Shown here: piece after piece, positions 32,935 to 42,251 of the stretch
How positions within the stretch are numbered: the stretch's first letter is position 1
Layout of the letters: each line of letters starts with the position of its first letter
NCBI GenBank assembly: GCA_010206225.2
Contig: VIQU02000021.1
Coordinates: 1 to 64,000 of the forward strand
Source of the DNA: Lachnospiraceae bacterium MD308
GTDB taxonomy: Bacteria > Bacillota > Clostridia > Lachnospirales > Lachnospiraceae
Length of the DNA stretch: 64,000 nt
Reading direction: 5' to 3'
The notes under the pieces: model-generated
The model's database searches: none
What the model was told of the DNA's origin: nothing
What the model saw: only the letters and a program-made list of their open reading frames with translations
Program-made: the position numbers and the translations under genes

Positions 32935-33424
32935 AAACCAATCCTCTTTTACTGCCATCGGTTCGTCCTCGCTTTTAGTCGTTTTTCTTGTATTGTGTCT
33001 GGCAACCTTTGCCATCCTTTCTCTTTCAAGCGCCAAGAGCGACTATTCCTTCACAGAACGTCTGGCAAAGCACAAAAGCGATTATTACAAAGCATCTTCG
33101 CGGGCAGAACATACGGCTGCAGACATTGATCGTCTTTTAGAAAATACATATAGATCAAAAGCTATGTCTCAGGAAGAATATCTCGATGCTTTGAATCCGG
33201 TGATTTTAACCTATGAAACTGTTCCACTATCTTACAGCATGCAGGATAATGTACCTGTTATTTCCTATCAGATCCCGGTGGATGACAGACAGACGCTCTC
33301 TGTAGAGTTAAAGGTAACGAATCCGAAGGAAAGCCTGAATTACTATGAAGTACAGACATGGCAGATTTCCTCATCAAAGGAATGGGAAAGCGATAATACG
33401 CTGAACCTTATGCCGATACAATAA
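32921..33424 (+). CDS. Single-pass membrane protein of the pilus-like operon
   Basis: The 167-residue protein has one membrane segment (about residues 14-37, SSLLVVFLVLCLATFAILSL), then a helical region with SDYSFTERLAKHKSDYYKAS, and a beta-rich C-terminal half. The size and layout are like those of minor pilins, and similar proteins occur in Tad and type IV systems, but the prepilin motif is not present. AAGGAGG precedes ATG 32921, which overlaps the preceding gene by 14 bases. It lies 28 bases before pilT. Confidence 0.68.
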   Translation: MKKDKNQSSFTAIGSSSLLVVFLVLCLATFAILSLSSAKSDYSFTERLAKHKSDYYKASSRAEHTAADIDRLLENTYRSKAMSQEEYLDALNPVILTYETVPLSYSMQDNVPVISYQIPVDDRQTLSVELKVTNPKESLNYYEVQTWQISSSKEWESDNTLNLMPIQ

Positions 33425-33452
33425 TCAGGAAAGCAAAAAGGAGATTTTTATT

Positions 33453-34508
33453 ATGAACTTACGAACAATATTAGAACAGGCAATTGAAGAAAAAGCTTCT
33501 GACGTATTTATTGTCTCAGGTCTTCCCGTTTCCTTCCGAAAAGACGGGGTGATAAAACGTGTGAATGAAGAAAGACTTCTTCCGCCGGATACAGAATCAT
33601 TGCTGACAGAAATCTATCAGCATGCCGGAGAGAGAGATCTGCGGATTCTGGAAGAGGGCGGAGATGATGACTTTTCCTTCGCAATTCAGGGACTGTCACG
33701 TTTCCGCGTCAGCGCCTATAAGCAGCGCGGAGCATTGTCCGCTGTTATTCGGATCATCACATTTGACTTACCCGACTTTAAGACACTGGGAATCCCGGAG
33801 TATATTATACATCTCGGAGATACCGGAAAGGGAATGGTTCTTGTGACCGGGCCTGCGGGCAGCGGGAAATCAACAACCCTCGCCTGCATGATAGACCAGA
33901 TCAACAGGAATCAAAAGAAACACATTATCACATTGGAAGATCCGCTTGAATATCTTCACCGGCACAGCAGCAGTATCGTAAGTCAACGGGAGATCAACGT
34001 AGATACAGAGAGCTATGTTACAGCCCTTCGGGCGGCTCTGCGCCAAAGCCCTGACGTTATACTTCTCGGGGAAATGCGTGATTACGAGACGATCAATGTC
34101 GCCATGACCGCCGCTGAGACCGGACATCTTCTTCTGTCCACTCTGCACACAATCGGCGCCGCCAATACCATCGACCGGATCATCGATGTATTTCCGGCAA
34201 GCCAGCAGAGACAGATCGCTGTCCAGCTCTCCATGACCTTGAACGCTGTTGTATCGCAGCAGCTTGTGCCGACTGTAGACGGGGGCGTTGCTCCCGCACT
34301 GGAGATTATGACTGTGACTCCTGCTATCCGCAATATGATCCGAGATAATAAAGTACATCAGATTGACGGTATGATCTACTCTTCTATGAAGGAAGACATG
34401 ATCTCTATGGACGGTTCCCTGCTAAATCTGTATAAAGCAGGAACGATCAGCCGTGACACAGCAATAAAATATGCTTCTAACCCGGACATGCTGGGGAAAA
34501 AGTTATAA
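33453..34508 (+). CDS. pilT: PilT-family type IV pilus motor ATPase
   Basis: The 351-residue protein has an N-terminal PAS-like domain and a RecA-like motor domain. Walker A is GPAGSGKS at 133-140, the Asp box IITLEDPLEYLH near 158-169, Walker B DVILLGEMRD at 201-210, and the His box AETGHLLLSTLH near 221-232. The C-terminal AIRNMIRDNK at 291-300 corresponds to the AIRNLIRE motif of retraction ATPases. The length and the motif place it with PilT rather than the longer PilB/GspE extension ATPases. It powers pilin removal or movement through PilC. No PilB is encoded in the window. Confidence 0.93.
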   Translation: MNLRTILEQAIEEKASDVFIVSGLPVSFRKDGVIKRVNEERLLPPDTESLLTEIYQHAGERDLRILEEGGDDDFSFAIQGLSRFRVSAYKQRGALSAVIRIITFDLPDFKTLGIPEYIIHLGDTGKGMVLVTGPAGSGKSTTLACMIDQINRNQKKHIITLEDPLEYLHRHSSSIVSQREINVDTESYVTALRAALRQSPDVILLGEMRDYETINVAMTAAETGHLLLSTLHTIGAANTIDRIIDVFPASQQRQIAVQLSMTLNAVVSQQLVPTVDGGVAPALEIMTVTPAIRNMIRDNKVHQIDGMIYSSMKEDMISMDGSLLNLYKAGTISRDTAIKYASNPDMLGKKL

Positions 34509-34510
34509 AA

Positions 34511-34557
34511 CAGAGCAGCCAGCCCAAAGAATCTATGGACCGGCTGTTCTGATTTTA
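34511..34557. terminator. Terminator after pilT, shared by convergent genes
   Basis: CAGAGCAGCC (34511-34520) pairs with GGCTGTTCTG (34542-34551) with one G-U pair, followed by ATTTTATTC. The stop of the convergent cytidylate-kinase-like gene lies within its tail. Confidence 0.82.
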
Positions 34558-35622
34558 TTCTTCCTCTCCCTTGAACATCCGAAGTATCATATCAACGGAA
34601 CCTTGGATCCCATAGCTTGCGCTGTTGACGCAGAGATCATAATTCATTGCTTTCCCCCACTCAAGCCCCGTATAGAACTTAAAGTATCTGACATGCTTTT
34701 TATCAAGCCTGTTTAACATCTCTCTCGCCTTTTTCTCACTGAGTCTTGGATTCACTGACATTACCCTTCTAAGCCTCTGTTCAAAAGGCGCTGTGATATA
34801 GATACTGATATGGGGGATCTTATTATTGGCAAGTATCACATCAGCACACCGCCCCATAACGACAAAATCTTCTTTCTTCGCCATATCGCAGATCAACTGG
34901 CTCTGGTTGAAAAAGATTGCATCCTTTTTCGGCAGTCCGTGATAGCGGCTGAATTCCTTAAGTTTTTGACGAAGCGTCACCTTCTGCTCTGTTGCAAATG
35001 CCGGTCGAGTATCTACATAACGGTCCTTATTCTCCTGATCCAGAATATAAGGAAACCCGCCTTTATCATATACATGATCCTTCTCTGCTTCCAGACGCCT
35101 CAATACCTCACTGAAAATCTCCGCATCATAATAATTAATCTTAAGCTTATCCGCCAGCGTAAATCCAATCTCGCTGCCGCCGCTTCCAAAAGTCCGCCCA
35201 ATACAGATGATTGTATGATCCTTTTCTGAAAACCGAGTATGAAGACTTGTTTTATTCAGCCTTGACCTCTGCTCATTGAGCACATCTCCCTCCGCAAAGC
35301 TGGTCGGAAGACTCGTAACATCTGAAAGGATCTTATCGTATTCGATCATAAGCTCCTTTTTCACCTGACGTTCCTGAATGGTCCGCGCCATATTACTGAT
35401 CAGGGCAAGGTCGCTGCGCACGATATGCCCCTGATTGCGGGCAAGCATCTCCCAGACAAGCTCTTCTACGCACCGCTCTCTGTCCTTGGTGAACACACGT
35501 CCAAGAGAAGAGCCAAGATGTTCATACACCTTCGTATCAAGCTCATAGATCCGCTCCGCCAGTACACGAAGATCCTCCTCTTTGTACTCTGACGAATGAC
35601 GTTTTTCCGGAATATAATTCAT
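34555..35622 (-). CDS. Cytidylate kinase-like family protein
   Basis: The 355-residue protein has an N-terminal helical region (about 1-130) and a C-terminal P-loop kinase-like domain that begins TIICIGRTFGSGGSEIGFTL and includes AEIFSEVLRRLEAEKD and YITAPFEQRLRRVM. This is the AAK26-type cytidylate-kinase-like family, common in Clostridia next to transporters. The Walker A is replaced by the glycine-rich GRTFGSGGSE, as in this family, so true CMP kinase activity is not assured. It starts 12 bases after the antiporter stop and is probably co-transcribed with it. Confidence 0.83.
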   Translation of the reverse strand: MNYIPEKRHSSEYKEEDLRVLAERIYELDTKVYEHLGSSLGRVFTKDRERCVEELVWEMLARNQGHIVRSDLALISNMARTIQERQVKKELMIEYDKILSDVTSLPTSFAEGDVLNEQRSRLNKTSLHTRFSEKDHTIICIGRTFGSGGSEIGFTLADKLKINYYDAEIFSEVLRRLEAEKDHVYDKGGFPYILDQENKDRYVDTRPAFATEQKVTLRQKLKEFSRYHGLPKKDAIFFNQSQLICDMAKKEDFVVMGRCADVILANNKIPHISIYITAPFEQRLRRVMSVNPRLSEKKAREMLNRLDKKHVRYFKFYTGLEWGKAMNYDLCVNSASYGIQGSVDMILRMFKGEEE

Positions 35623-35634
35623 CTCTCACACCTC

Positions 35635-36975
35635 CTACCTGAAAAACACAAGCGTATCCAGCAAAAATACTGGAACCAAGATACAAAATGACCACACGAT
35701 ATATCCGAAAAAGGAAGGCATATGAATACCATTTTCATCAGAAATAGACTTCACCATAAAGTTCGGCGCATTTCCAATATATGTATTCGCCCCCATGAAT
35801 ACCGCGCCACAGGAAATCGCTGTCAGCATCCCCACCGGAATCCTTCCAAGCGTTGTAGCAAGTCCATTGGTAAACTCCATCGCTCCCGAAGTTGTCAGGA
35901 ACACGAGGTAAGTCGGCGTATTGTCAAGGAAGCTTGAGAGCGCTCCTGTCACCCAGAACATCTCCATCGGTTTGGTAAGACCAAGACTTCCTCCCACACT
36001 CTTAAGCAACATCAGCGCCGGCTGCATAGTAATGAATATTCCTGCAAATAATACGGCAACCTCCTTGATCGCTCCCCATGTGAAATGGTTCTTCTTGCGG
36101 ATCTTCCCACTTGTCGTCTTAAAGGATAAGAGCGCTGCCAAAAGTATGATTCCCATCTCGATCATCGCCGGATACGTCAAAGTAACTTCACCAAAGATAT
36201 GAATCCCCTTAACAGTCCCTTCTGCCGTCTTAAAGGCCGGAAGATCCGGCAACATTCCACTTAAGATGACTGCGGCTACAATCATCCCGATAAATATCAG
36301 GTTGTGAAGTCCTTTAATGGAAATCCTCGTTCCCGGCTTACTGATATCCGGCACTCGCCCTCTGGCAATCTCCCGGCAGTAATTTTTCCGGTCGATCCAG
36401 TAAAATACAAACAACAGGATCACCATATTAAACACCAGAATCGGGAACAGGTGCAGACTCCACGCAAATGGAACACCTCTGGAAAACCCCATCAAAAGCG
36501 GCGGATCGCCGATCGGCGTAAGACATCCTCCAATGTTTGACACAAGAAAGATAAAAAATACCATAATGTGCTTTCTGTGCCTTCTCCACGAGTTCATCTT
36601 GATGATTGGACGGACCATCAGCATACTGGATCCTGTCGTCCCGATCAGGCTGGAAAGCAGCGTCCCAATCGTAAGCAGAATGATATTGACTCTCGGAGAG
36701 CCTGCAAGGTCCCCCTCCATCGTAATATTTCCCGACACACAGAACAGCCCGAACAAAAGGACGATGAATGATAGATAATCTCCGATAATACATTCCAGTA
36801 CTGTCTCCGCCGCTTTTCCAACACCAAAGGTAACGCCGAAAGGAATGATAAATAAAAGAGACCAGAACGCAGCCACAATTGGCTGATGGCTCTCCCACCA
36901 CTCTCCCTTAACCAGCGGCATTACCGCAATACAAAGCAATATCCCGATAAACGGGATGCAAAATGCTATACTCAT
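35635..36975 (-). CDS. Na+/H+ antiporter of the NhaD/citrate transporter superfamily
   Basis: The 446-residue protein has 11-12 membrane segments and the ion transporter superfamily signatures TGSSMLMVRPIIKMN, NIGGCLTPIGDPPLLMGF and SSFLDNTPTYLVFL, which form the two re-entrant ion-binding halves. NhaD-type members exchange sodium for protons. The GDPPLL and DNTPT pieces are typical of that branch, but a dicarboxylate substrate is possible. ATG 36975 follows GAAGGGGG; the longer frame is not supported. The downstream gene encodes the cytidylate-kinase-like protein. Confidence 0.87.
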   Translation of the reverse strand: MSIAFCIPFIGILLCIAVMPLVKGEWWESHQPIVAAFWSLLFIIPFGVTFGVGKAAETVLECIIGDYLSFIVLLFGLFCVSGNITMEGDLAGSPRVNIILLTIGTLLSSLIGTTGSSMLMVRPIIKMNSWRRHRKHIMVFFIFLVSNIGGCLTPIGDPPLLMGFSRGVPFAWSLHLFPILVFNMVILLFVFYWIDRKNYCREIARGRVPDISKPGTRISIKGLHNLIFIGMIVAAVILSGMLPDLPAFKTAEGTVKGIHIFGEVTLTYPAMIEMGIILLAALLSFKTTSGKIRKKNHFTWGAIKEVAVLFAGIFITMQPALMLLKSVGGSLGLTKPMEMFWVTGALSSFLDNTPTYLVFLTTSGAMEFTNGLATTLGRIPVGMLTAISCGAVFMGANTYIGNAPNFMVKSISDENGIHMPSFFGYIVWSFCILVPVFLLDTLVFFR

Positions 36976-37098
36976 ATCAAAGCCCCCTTCAAAAATTCCA
37001 GCACTTATTTTAATCAGAAGAGGGCGCAAAATCAATATATAAAACTGTTAGAAAATTCGTCTGAATTTGCCAAAAATTTAAAAATATGCACAAATTTT

Positions 37099-39684
37099 TT
37101 ATTCTGCTCTTCTCATCCTTTCTACAACACTGATCTTACCGATTTTCTGGTAACACACAACCGGAACGAAAAGCACCACGATCATAATCGCGGGAATACA
37201 TAGTATCACCGGAGCTACCGTAAGCTTCCATGTAAAGAAGAAGAAACCTTCTCCCAGATTTTTTACCGCTGTTACGCTTATGATAATGCTTAATATGATT
37301 GCGCAGACCGCCGTGTACAGCGCGTAATACCCGCCTTCAAAACACAGCATGCTCTTTAACTGCCCGCCTGTCATTCCTACGGCCTCCATCATGGCAAACT
37401 CCTGCTTTCTGGATACTACAGAGGTCACCATCGTATTGATAAAGTTAAGAATTCCGATCACCGCCAAGATAAATGCCAGCAGCCCTCCCACCAGTGCATA
37501 CATATCCTTCTGGGAATCAAACTGCGCTACAATACTCGCCTTGGATGTATAGGCAAGGTCTTCATTTACATTTTCACAGTAATCTGCCATCCACTGCTCT
37601 ATCTTCTCTTCCTGTTCCTTCTCCACATCGAATATAGTGCGCATCGGCTGCTGCTCTCCCATCAGATCCAAATATTCCTCTTCCGGGAGGATATAATTAC
37701 AGTCAAACAGCCCAAAATGCCGTATTCCGCAGGAATAAGGCATATCCGCGGCCGCAAGCACCTCATATTCTCTTGTCTCTCCCGCTTCATTGCTCACAGT
37801 CACCTTATCGCCCGGTTCAAAATAATTGATGCCTTTTTCATCCGTAATCATATACCGGGTTGCAATCACATATTTCCCGGTGGAAAATTTTCCCCAGTCA
37901 AGCGTCCCTTCCGGATTTTCCAGCTTTTCCATAACCATCTTTCCTACTCCATAGACTTTACCGTCAACCATGTCCTGTTCGCGGTAATCATCTATGCCCG
38001 GAGCATCATCCCCCTCCATTCCCATCATCTCGTCAAAATTTTTCTTCACTTCCAGATTTCCAAAGATCCGCTCCTCCAACAGTTCATATGCCTCGTCGGT
38101 AAATGTAGGGGCAATCTCTTTCATATAAATGTTTCCCACATCCTCAATGCCCTTTTGTTTTTCAAGAGCAGCTAAAAATTCCTTTGTCACACCGTCCGTT
38201 ACGATGGAATTATAATCAATAGAAAAATTATCAAGCGTCGCATCCGCGACTGAAAAATCGCTGACTGTCATAGAAGCTACGAATTTATCCATATCAAACC
38301 CCTGAAGCAGGCTGTATATACTATTCAGCATCACGAGAGCCATAGACAAAGATGCTACCACGACTACAATTTTTTTCCTATTCCTCCTGATATTCTGAAA
38401 TGCCATAGTTCTTGGGCTTACCCGTTTTGTCTTCTTAGCTTTCTTTTTGCCCGCGGACTCATCCTGTCCTTCCGTATATCTGACTGCCTCAATCGGCGAT
38501 ACTCTGGATGCGATCCGGCACGGCTTAATACAGCTTATGAATACCGTAACAAAGGAAAATATCACTGCGCCGGCAAATACCCACACATTCAGCACGACTT
38601 TCGTGTCCGTCGTCCTTGAAAACACAAGCCTGCCCATCACTACGGGAAGGAGCAGCTTCCCCACCGCTGTTCCGACAATCACCCCTGCCGGAATTCCATA
38701 AAGAGACAGCATATATGCCTGCCGGCGTACCATCCTGCGCAGCTGCCTTCCCGTCGTTCCGATTGTCTTAAGCAGTCCGTAATACCGGATGTCATGGTAT
38801 ACATTGATATAAAATATATTATAAATGATCAGATATCCCGACATAAGAATCACAAAAAGGAGCACCGCGATCAGCAGAGTCATCTCCATGTCCATCTCTC
38901 CGCCTACATATGCCCAGTTAATCCCTGTATCAATATCTTCCGGAAATCCGCAGCGTCTGGCAAGCTCTGCCGCCTGCTCTTCCAGATAAAAGCTGCTCTT
39001 AAAATTAAAATCAGCCATGATCCTTCCTGCATAATCGGAAGCGTCTACTGCTGTCTCCATAGCTGACACCGTCGGAGCCGGAGCTGCCTTTTTGGCATAT
39101 TCTTCCGATACCAGTACAATCTGAGACTGTGCAATCGTATCTCCCTTAAAATATCCGCTCAAAGTAAAAGTTTTCTTAATAGGCTCATGATCATTTATTT
39201 TCAGGCTTAAGGGCACTTTCTCCCCGACCTTGCATGGTATGCCAAGCTTTTCAAGCACCAGGTCGCTAGTTACGATCTCATCTTCCTTTTTGGGCATATG
39301 TCCAACCTCCGGATAGCAGAAAGAAAACTTTGCATCCAAATCCTCATAAAAGCTTACCTCCGTATGGAGTTTAAGAAGCTCCTGATTCACCGCATCCGCC
39401 ACAATGATTCTGTAAGAGACTTCCTTAAGCTCCTGATCCTTCTTTACGATATCGTATTCTTCCGGGAGCAGATATTTGAACCCTGCGTGGGCGCTGCCTC
39501 CTACCTGACGCATCGTTTCTTCCTGCTGCTTTTTTACCATGCTTCCGCCTACGGTAAACAACGTTGTAAAAAGAACAGTTGTCAAAGCAATCGCCAGAAC
39601 TGCTATGATATTCCTCCCCTTGCCTGCCTTCCTTGTCCTGTCTGCGATCCGGTTGACGACTTTCTGATTTTTAATCTTATTCAT
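37099..39684 (-). CDS. FtsX-family ABC transporter permease, large
   Basis: The 861-residue protein has an N-terminal membrane segment, an extracytoplasmic MacB-like domain, a three-segment FtsX domain (about 255-400), a short cytoplasmic link, then a second membrane segment, external domain and FtsX domain at the C-terminus. This ten-segment layout is shared by MacB-like and BceB-like permeases that act on antimicrobial peptides or lipoproteins. ATG 39684 overlaps the ATPase gene by 8 bases. A histidine kinase and response regulator are encoded just upstream, the usual pairing for peptide sensing and detoxification. The substrate is unknown. Confidence 0.9.
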   Translation of the reverse strand: MNKIKNQKVVNRIADRTRKAGKGRNIIAVLAIALTTVLFTTLFTVGGSMVKKQQEETMRQVGGSAHAGFKYLLPEEYDIVKKDQELKEVSYRIIVADAVNQELLKLHTEVSFYEDLDAKFSFCYPEVGHMPKKEDEIVTSDLVLEKLGIPCKVGEKVPLSLKINDHEPIKKTFTLSGYFKGDTIAQSQIVLVSEEYAKKAAPAPTVSAMETAVDASDYAGRIMADFNFKSSFYLEEQAAELARRCGFPEDIDTGINWAYVGGEMDMEMTLLIAVLLFVILMSGYLIIYNIFYINVYHDIRYYGLLKTIGTTGRQLRRMVRRQAYMLSLYGIPAGVIVGTAVGKLLLPVVMGRLVFSRTTDTKVVLNVWVFAGAVIFSFVTVFISCIKPCRIASRVSPIEAVRYTEGQDESAGKKKAKKTKRVSPRTMAFQNIRRNRKKIVVVVASLSMALVMLNSIYSLLQGFDMDKFVASMTVSDFSVADATLDNFSIDYNSIVTDGVTKEFLAALEKQKGIEDVGNIYMKEIAPTFTDEAYELLEERIFGNLEVKKNFDEMMGMEGDDAPGIDDYREQDMVDGKVYGVGKMVMEKLENPEGTLDWGKFSTGKYVIATRYMITDEKGINYFEPGDKVTVSNEAGETREYEVLAAADMPYSCGIRHFGLFDCNYILPEEEYLDLMGEQQPMRTIFDVEKEQEEKIEQWMADYCENVNEDLAYTSKASIVAQFDSQKDMYALVGGLLAFILAVIGILNFINTMVTSVVSRKQEFAMMEAVGMTGGQLKSMLCFEGGYYALYTAVCAIILSIIISVTAVKNLGEGFFFFTWKLTVAPVILCIPAIMIVVLFVPVVCYQKIGKISVVERMRRAE

Positions 39685-40405
39685 CTGCCTCACCGCCTTC
39701 TCCCGGGATTTTCCTTCTTCCAATATCATCCGGTTCGTACCCTTCTGATATCTTTCCGTCCTCAATCCGGATGATCCGGTCGGCTAACTGAGCAATCTCC
39801 TCATTGTGGGTAATCATGATGATTGTCTGCGCGAACTTCTCACCTGTCACCTTCAAAAGTCCTAAAACATCTTGACTTGTTCTGGAATCTAAGTTCCCGG
39901 TAGGCTCATCCGCAAGGAGGATAGATGGTTTTGCAGCAAGCGCTCTGGCGATAGCTACTCTCTGCTGCTGTCCGCCTGACAACTGGCTTGGCAGACTTTG
40001 TAATCTGTCTTTCAACCCCAGAACATCAATCACCCTGTCCACATATGCCCGATCTACCGTATTTCCGTCAAGCTCAATGGGCAGCACGATATTCTCATAG
40101 GCATTCAGCACCGGCACCAGATTGTAGCTCTGGAACACAAAGCCGATCTTTCGTCTGCGGAATACGCACAATGCGTCATTTTTAAGCTTCCCGATGTTCT
40201 TATCATCCACATACACCTCTCCTGAAGTTGGTATGTCTAATCCTCCAAGCATATGAAGAAGCGTTGATTTCCCGCTGCCGCTTGTTCCTACAACAGCGAC
40301 AAATTCTCCGCGCTCAACGAAAAGATTCACACCGTCTAATGCCTTCACCTGATTTTCACCGCTGCCGTAATATTTTTTTAAATTTCTTGTTCTTAATACT
40401 GCCAT
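39677..40405 (-). CDS. ABC transporter ATP-binding protein, LolD/MacB/BceA type
   Basis: The 242-residue ATPase has Walker A GTSGSGKST, the Q-loop in FVFQSYNLVPVLNAYENI, the signature LSGGQQQRVAIARAL, Walker B ILLADEPTGNLD and an H-loop TIIMITHNEE. It is of the LolD/MacB type that powers FtsX-family permeases, here the one encoded immediately downstream with overlapping frames. It is 122 bases from the histidine kinase stop, and the four genes probably form one unit under the response regulator. Confidence 0.95.
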   Translation of the reverse strand: MAVLRTRNLKKYYGSGENQVKALDGVNLFVERGEFVAVVGTSGSGKSTLLHMLGGLDIPTSGEVYVDDKNIGKLKNDALCVFRRRKIGFVFQSYNLVPVLNAYENIVLPIELDGNTVDRAYVDRVIDVLGLKDRLQSLPSQLSGGQQQRVAIARALAAKPSILLADEPTGNLDSRTSQDVLGLLKVTGEKFAQTIIMITHNEEIAQLADRIIRIEDGKISEGYEPDDIGRRKIPGEGGEADE

Positions 40406-40527
40406 AATGACTCCCTTCTGCCGTCCAGAAAATGTAAAAGGACAGCTTTTATACTGTCCTCATTGTATCACCCTGTTCTTTCTGTAATCTTTCAGGAAAC
40501 TAACAAGTGTGAAAGAATTCGTTTGCT

Positions 40528-41403
40528 CTACATATGCCTCCTCTGCAGATATAGTATAAATTCCGCCCCTTTTCCCGCCCCCGGCTTTACTTTAATATAA
40601 CCATTTTCCCTTCGGATAATCTCTCTTGCAAGATACAGTCCGATTCCCACGCCGTCTTCTTCATGTACCTCTTTAGCCCTGTAAAACCGCTGAAATATTC
40701 TGGCGGTATCTGTCTCGCGGATTCCCTGCCCAAAGTCCTTCACCGAAACAGCCGCATACAGTTCATATTCTGTCACTGTCAGGACTACCCTGCTGCCGGA
40801 GGGAGAATATTTCACCGCATTATCCACAATATTCCCCAGCGCTTCCTTTGTCCACTTCCTATCATAGTATGCTGTCCCCGAACCCGTATACGTATTTACG
40901 ATTTCCACATTCTTTTGCCCCGCTTTTGGCAGAACATCCCCAATCACTGCATCTAACAACTCAGAAATACTCTGACGCTTCGGCTTTACCTCTACAATAT
41001 TGCTTTCCAGCCTCGACATCTTCGTCAATGACTGAATCAGAAAACCAAGCTTTTCCACCTGCCTGTCAATCTCCGCAAGCATTTTAAGACTCTCCTGCCT
41101 GAGTTCATCCTCTTCCAATCCCAGCTCATCTGCCTTAAGTTTTTCCTTTAAAAGTTCCGTATACAGCCGGATATTTGCCATAGGCGTCTTTGTCTGATGG
41201 GAAATGTCGGACACCAGTTCTTTGACTCTATTCTTCTCCTTCTCTACATTCTCTCTGGACAGTACAGACGCTCCCAAAAATTGCTTCCACTTGCATTCCA
41301 CTTTTGACAATTTGGACTCGTCATAATCGGATTCCTCAAATGTACCCGCAATCGCTTCATCCAGCATATGATCCAGCCGGTCTAAGGTTTTTTGTCCGAA
41401 CAT
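40528..41403 (-). CDS. Sensor histidine kinase lacking membrane segments
   Basis: The 291-residue protein consists of a short N-terminal helix, a phosphoacceptor domain with ELVSDISHQTKTPMANIRLY (His near 69), and a HATPase domain with EALGNIVDNAVKYSP and GVGIGLYLAREII. No hydrophobic membrane segment is visible, whereas kinases of this arrangement usually have two. It overlaps the response regulator gene by 22 bases. Since an FtsX-type ABC transporter follows, the transporter may act as the sensor and pass the signal to this cytoplasmic kinase, as described for BceAB/BceS. Confidence 0.9.
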   Translation of the reverse strand: MFGQKTLDRLDHMLDEAIAGTFEESDYDESKLSKVECKWKQFLGASVLSRENVEKEKNRVKELVSDISHQTKTPMANIRLYTELLKEKLKADELGLEEDELRQESLKMLAEIDRQVEKLGFLIQSLTKMSRLESNIVEVKPKRQSISELLDAVIGDVLPKAGQKNVEIVNTYTGSGTAYYDRKWTKEALGNIVDNAVKYSPSGSRVVLTVTEYELYAAVSVKDFGQGIRETDTARIFQRFYRAKEVHEEDGVGIGLYLAREIIRRENGYIKVKPGAGKGAEFILYLQRRHM

Positions 41404-42083
41404 GACTTATCTCCCTTCTTCCACATATATCCCTGCCCATATATCGTCTTAATATAAGAAATATCGTCTCTTTTATCCTCAAGCTTGCTCCTTAAACGGT
41501 TTACTGTAACCGAAAGGGCGTTTTCATCTACATACTCCCCGCCGTCGCTCCACAGTCTGTCAATCAATATATTCCTTGTAAGCACTCTTCCCCTGTTTTC
41601 CACAAAGAGCCTTAGAAGCTTCTGTTCATTTACGCTTAAAGAGAGCGGCTGGCCTTCCCGGGTAAATACAAGGCTTCCGAAATCAAAGAATAAACCATCC
41701 TCCTCATATACATAAGAGCTCTGGCTCCTGCCCCTGCGCATAAGCGCCTGTATCCTTGCGCGAAGCACCGCCAGACTGAAGGGCTTGGCCATATAATCGT
41801 CCGCCCCCAATGTAAGTCCCATGACCTCATCCATCTCCATATCGTTTGCCGTAAGCACCAGTACCGGGAGCTGCGAGCGTTCTCTCACCCACTTAAGATA
41901 ATCGTAACCGCTCCCGTCCGGAAGATTCACATCCAGTATGATAAGCTCAGGATATTTTTCCCCAAAAGATTCTTTTGCCTCTCTGACCGCCGCATCCTGT
42001 ATAAATTCCAGATCAGGCTCCTTAAGCGCCAGCACGATCCCATCGCTTAAAGCCCTGTCGTCCTCTACTATCTGAATTATCAT
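41382..42083 (-). CDS. OmpR-family response regulator
   Basis: The 233-residue protein has an N-terminal receiver domain (DD at 9-10, phospho-Asp in LIILDVNLPDGSG near 52, Lys in ADDYMAKPF near 101) and a C-terminal winged-helix DNA-binding domain of the OmpR/PhoB type (NILIDRLWSDGGEYVDENAL). It is partner to the overlapping histidine kinase and probably controls the ABC transporter genes downstream. GGAGGAGAAGG precedes the ATG. The short gap upstream (42084-42209) holds its promoter but I could not fix it. Confidence 0.94.
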   Translation of the reverse strand: MIIQIVEDDRALSDGIVLALKEPDLEFIQDAAVREAKESFGEKYPELIILDVNLPDGSGYDYLKWVRERSQLPVLVLTANDMEMDEVMGLTLGADDYMAKPFSLAVLRARIQALMRRGRSQSSYVYEEDGLFFDFGSLVFTREGQPLSLSVNEQKLLRLFVENRGRVLTRNILIDRLWSDGGEYVDENALSVTVNRLRSKLEDKRDDISYIKTIYGQGYMWKKGDKSCSDKKP

Positions 42084-42209
42084 CCTTCTCCTCCACCTCT
42101 GCGGATAAACCGCTCACTCTTCCAAATCCTTATATGTCACATAGTGTAACACGTTAGACTGCTTTTATCAAACCGGACAATTACATTTTACCAAATCAAA
42201 ACTTCTGTC

Positions 42210-42238
42210 TTCCAATAAAGTCTTCTCTGTAGTATACT
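42210..42238 (+). promoter_or_regulatory. Probable promoter of azlCD
   Basis: TATACT (42233-42238) lies 17 bases after TTCCAA (42210-42215), a weak -35. Transcription would start near 42245, just before the hairpins of the leader. Confidence 0.5.
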
Positions 42239-42251
42239 AAAAGATAAAATC

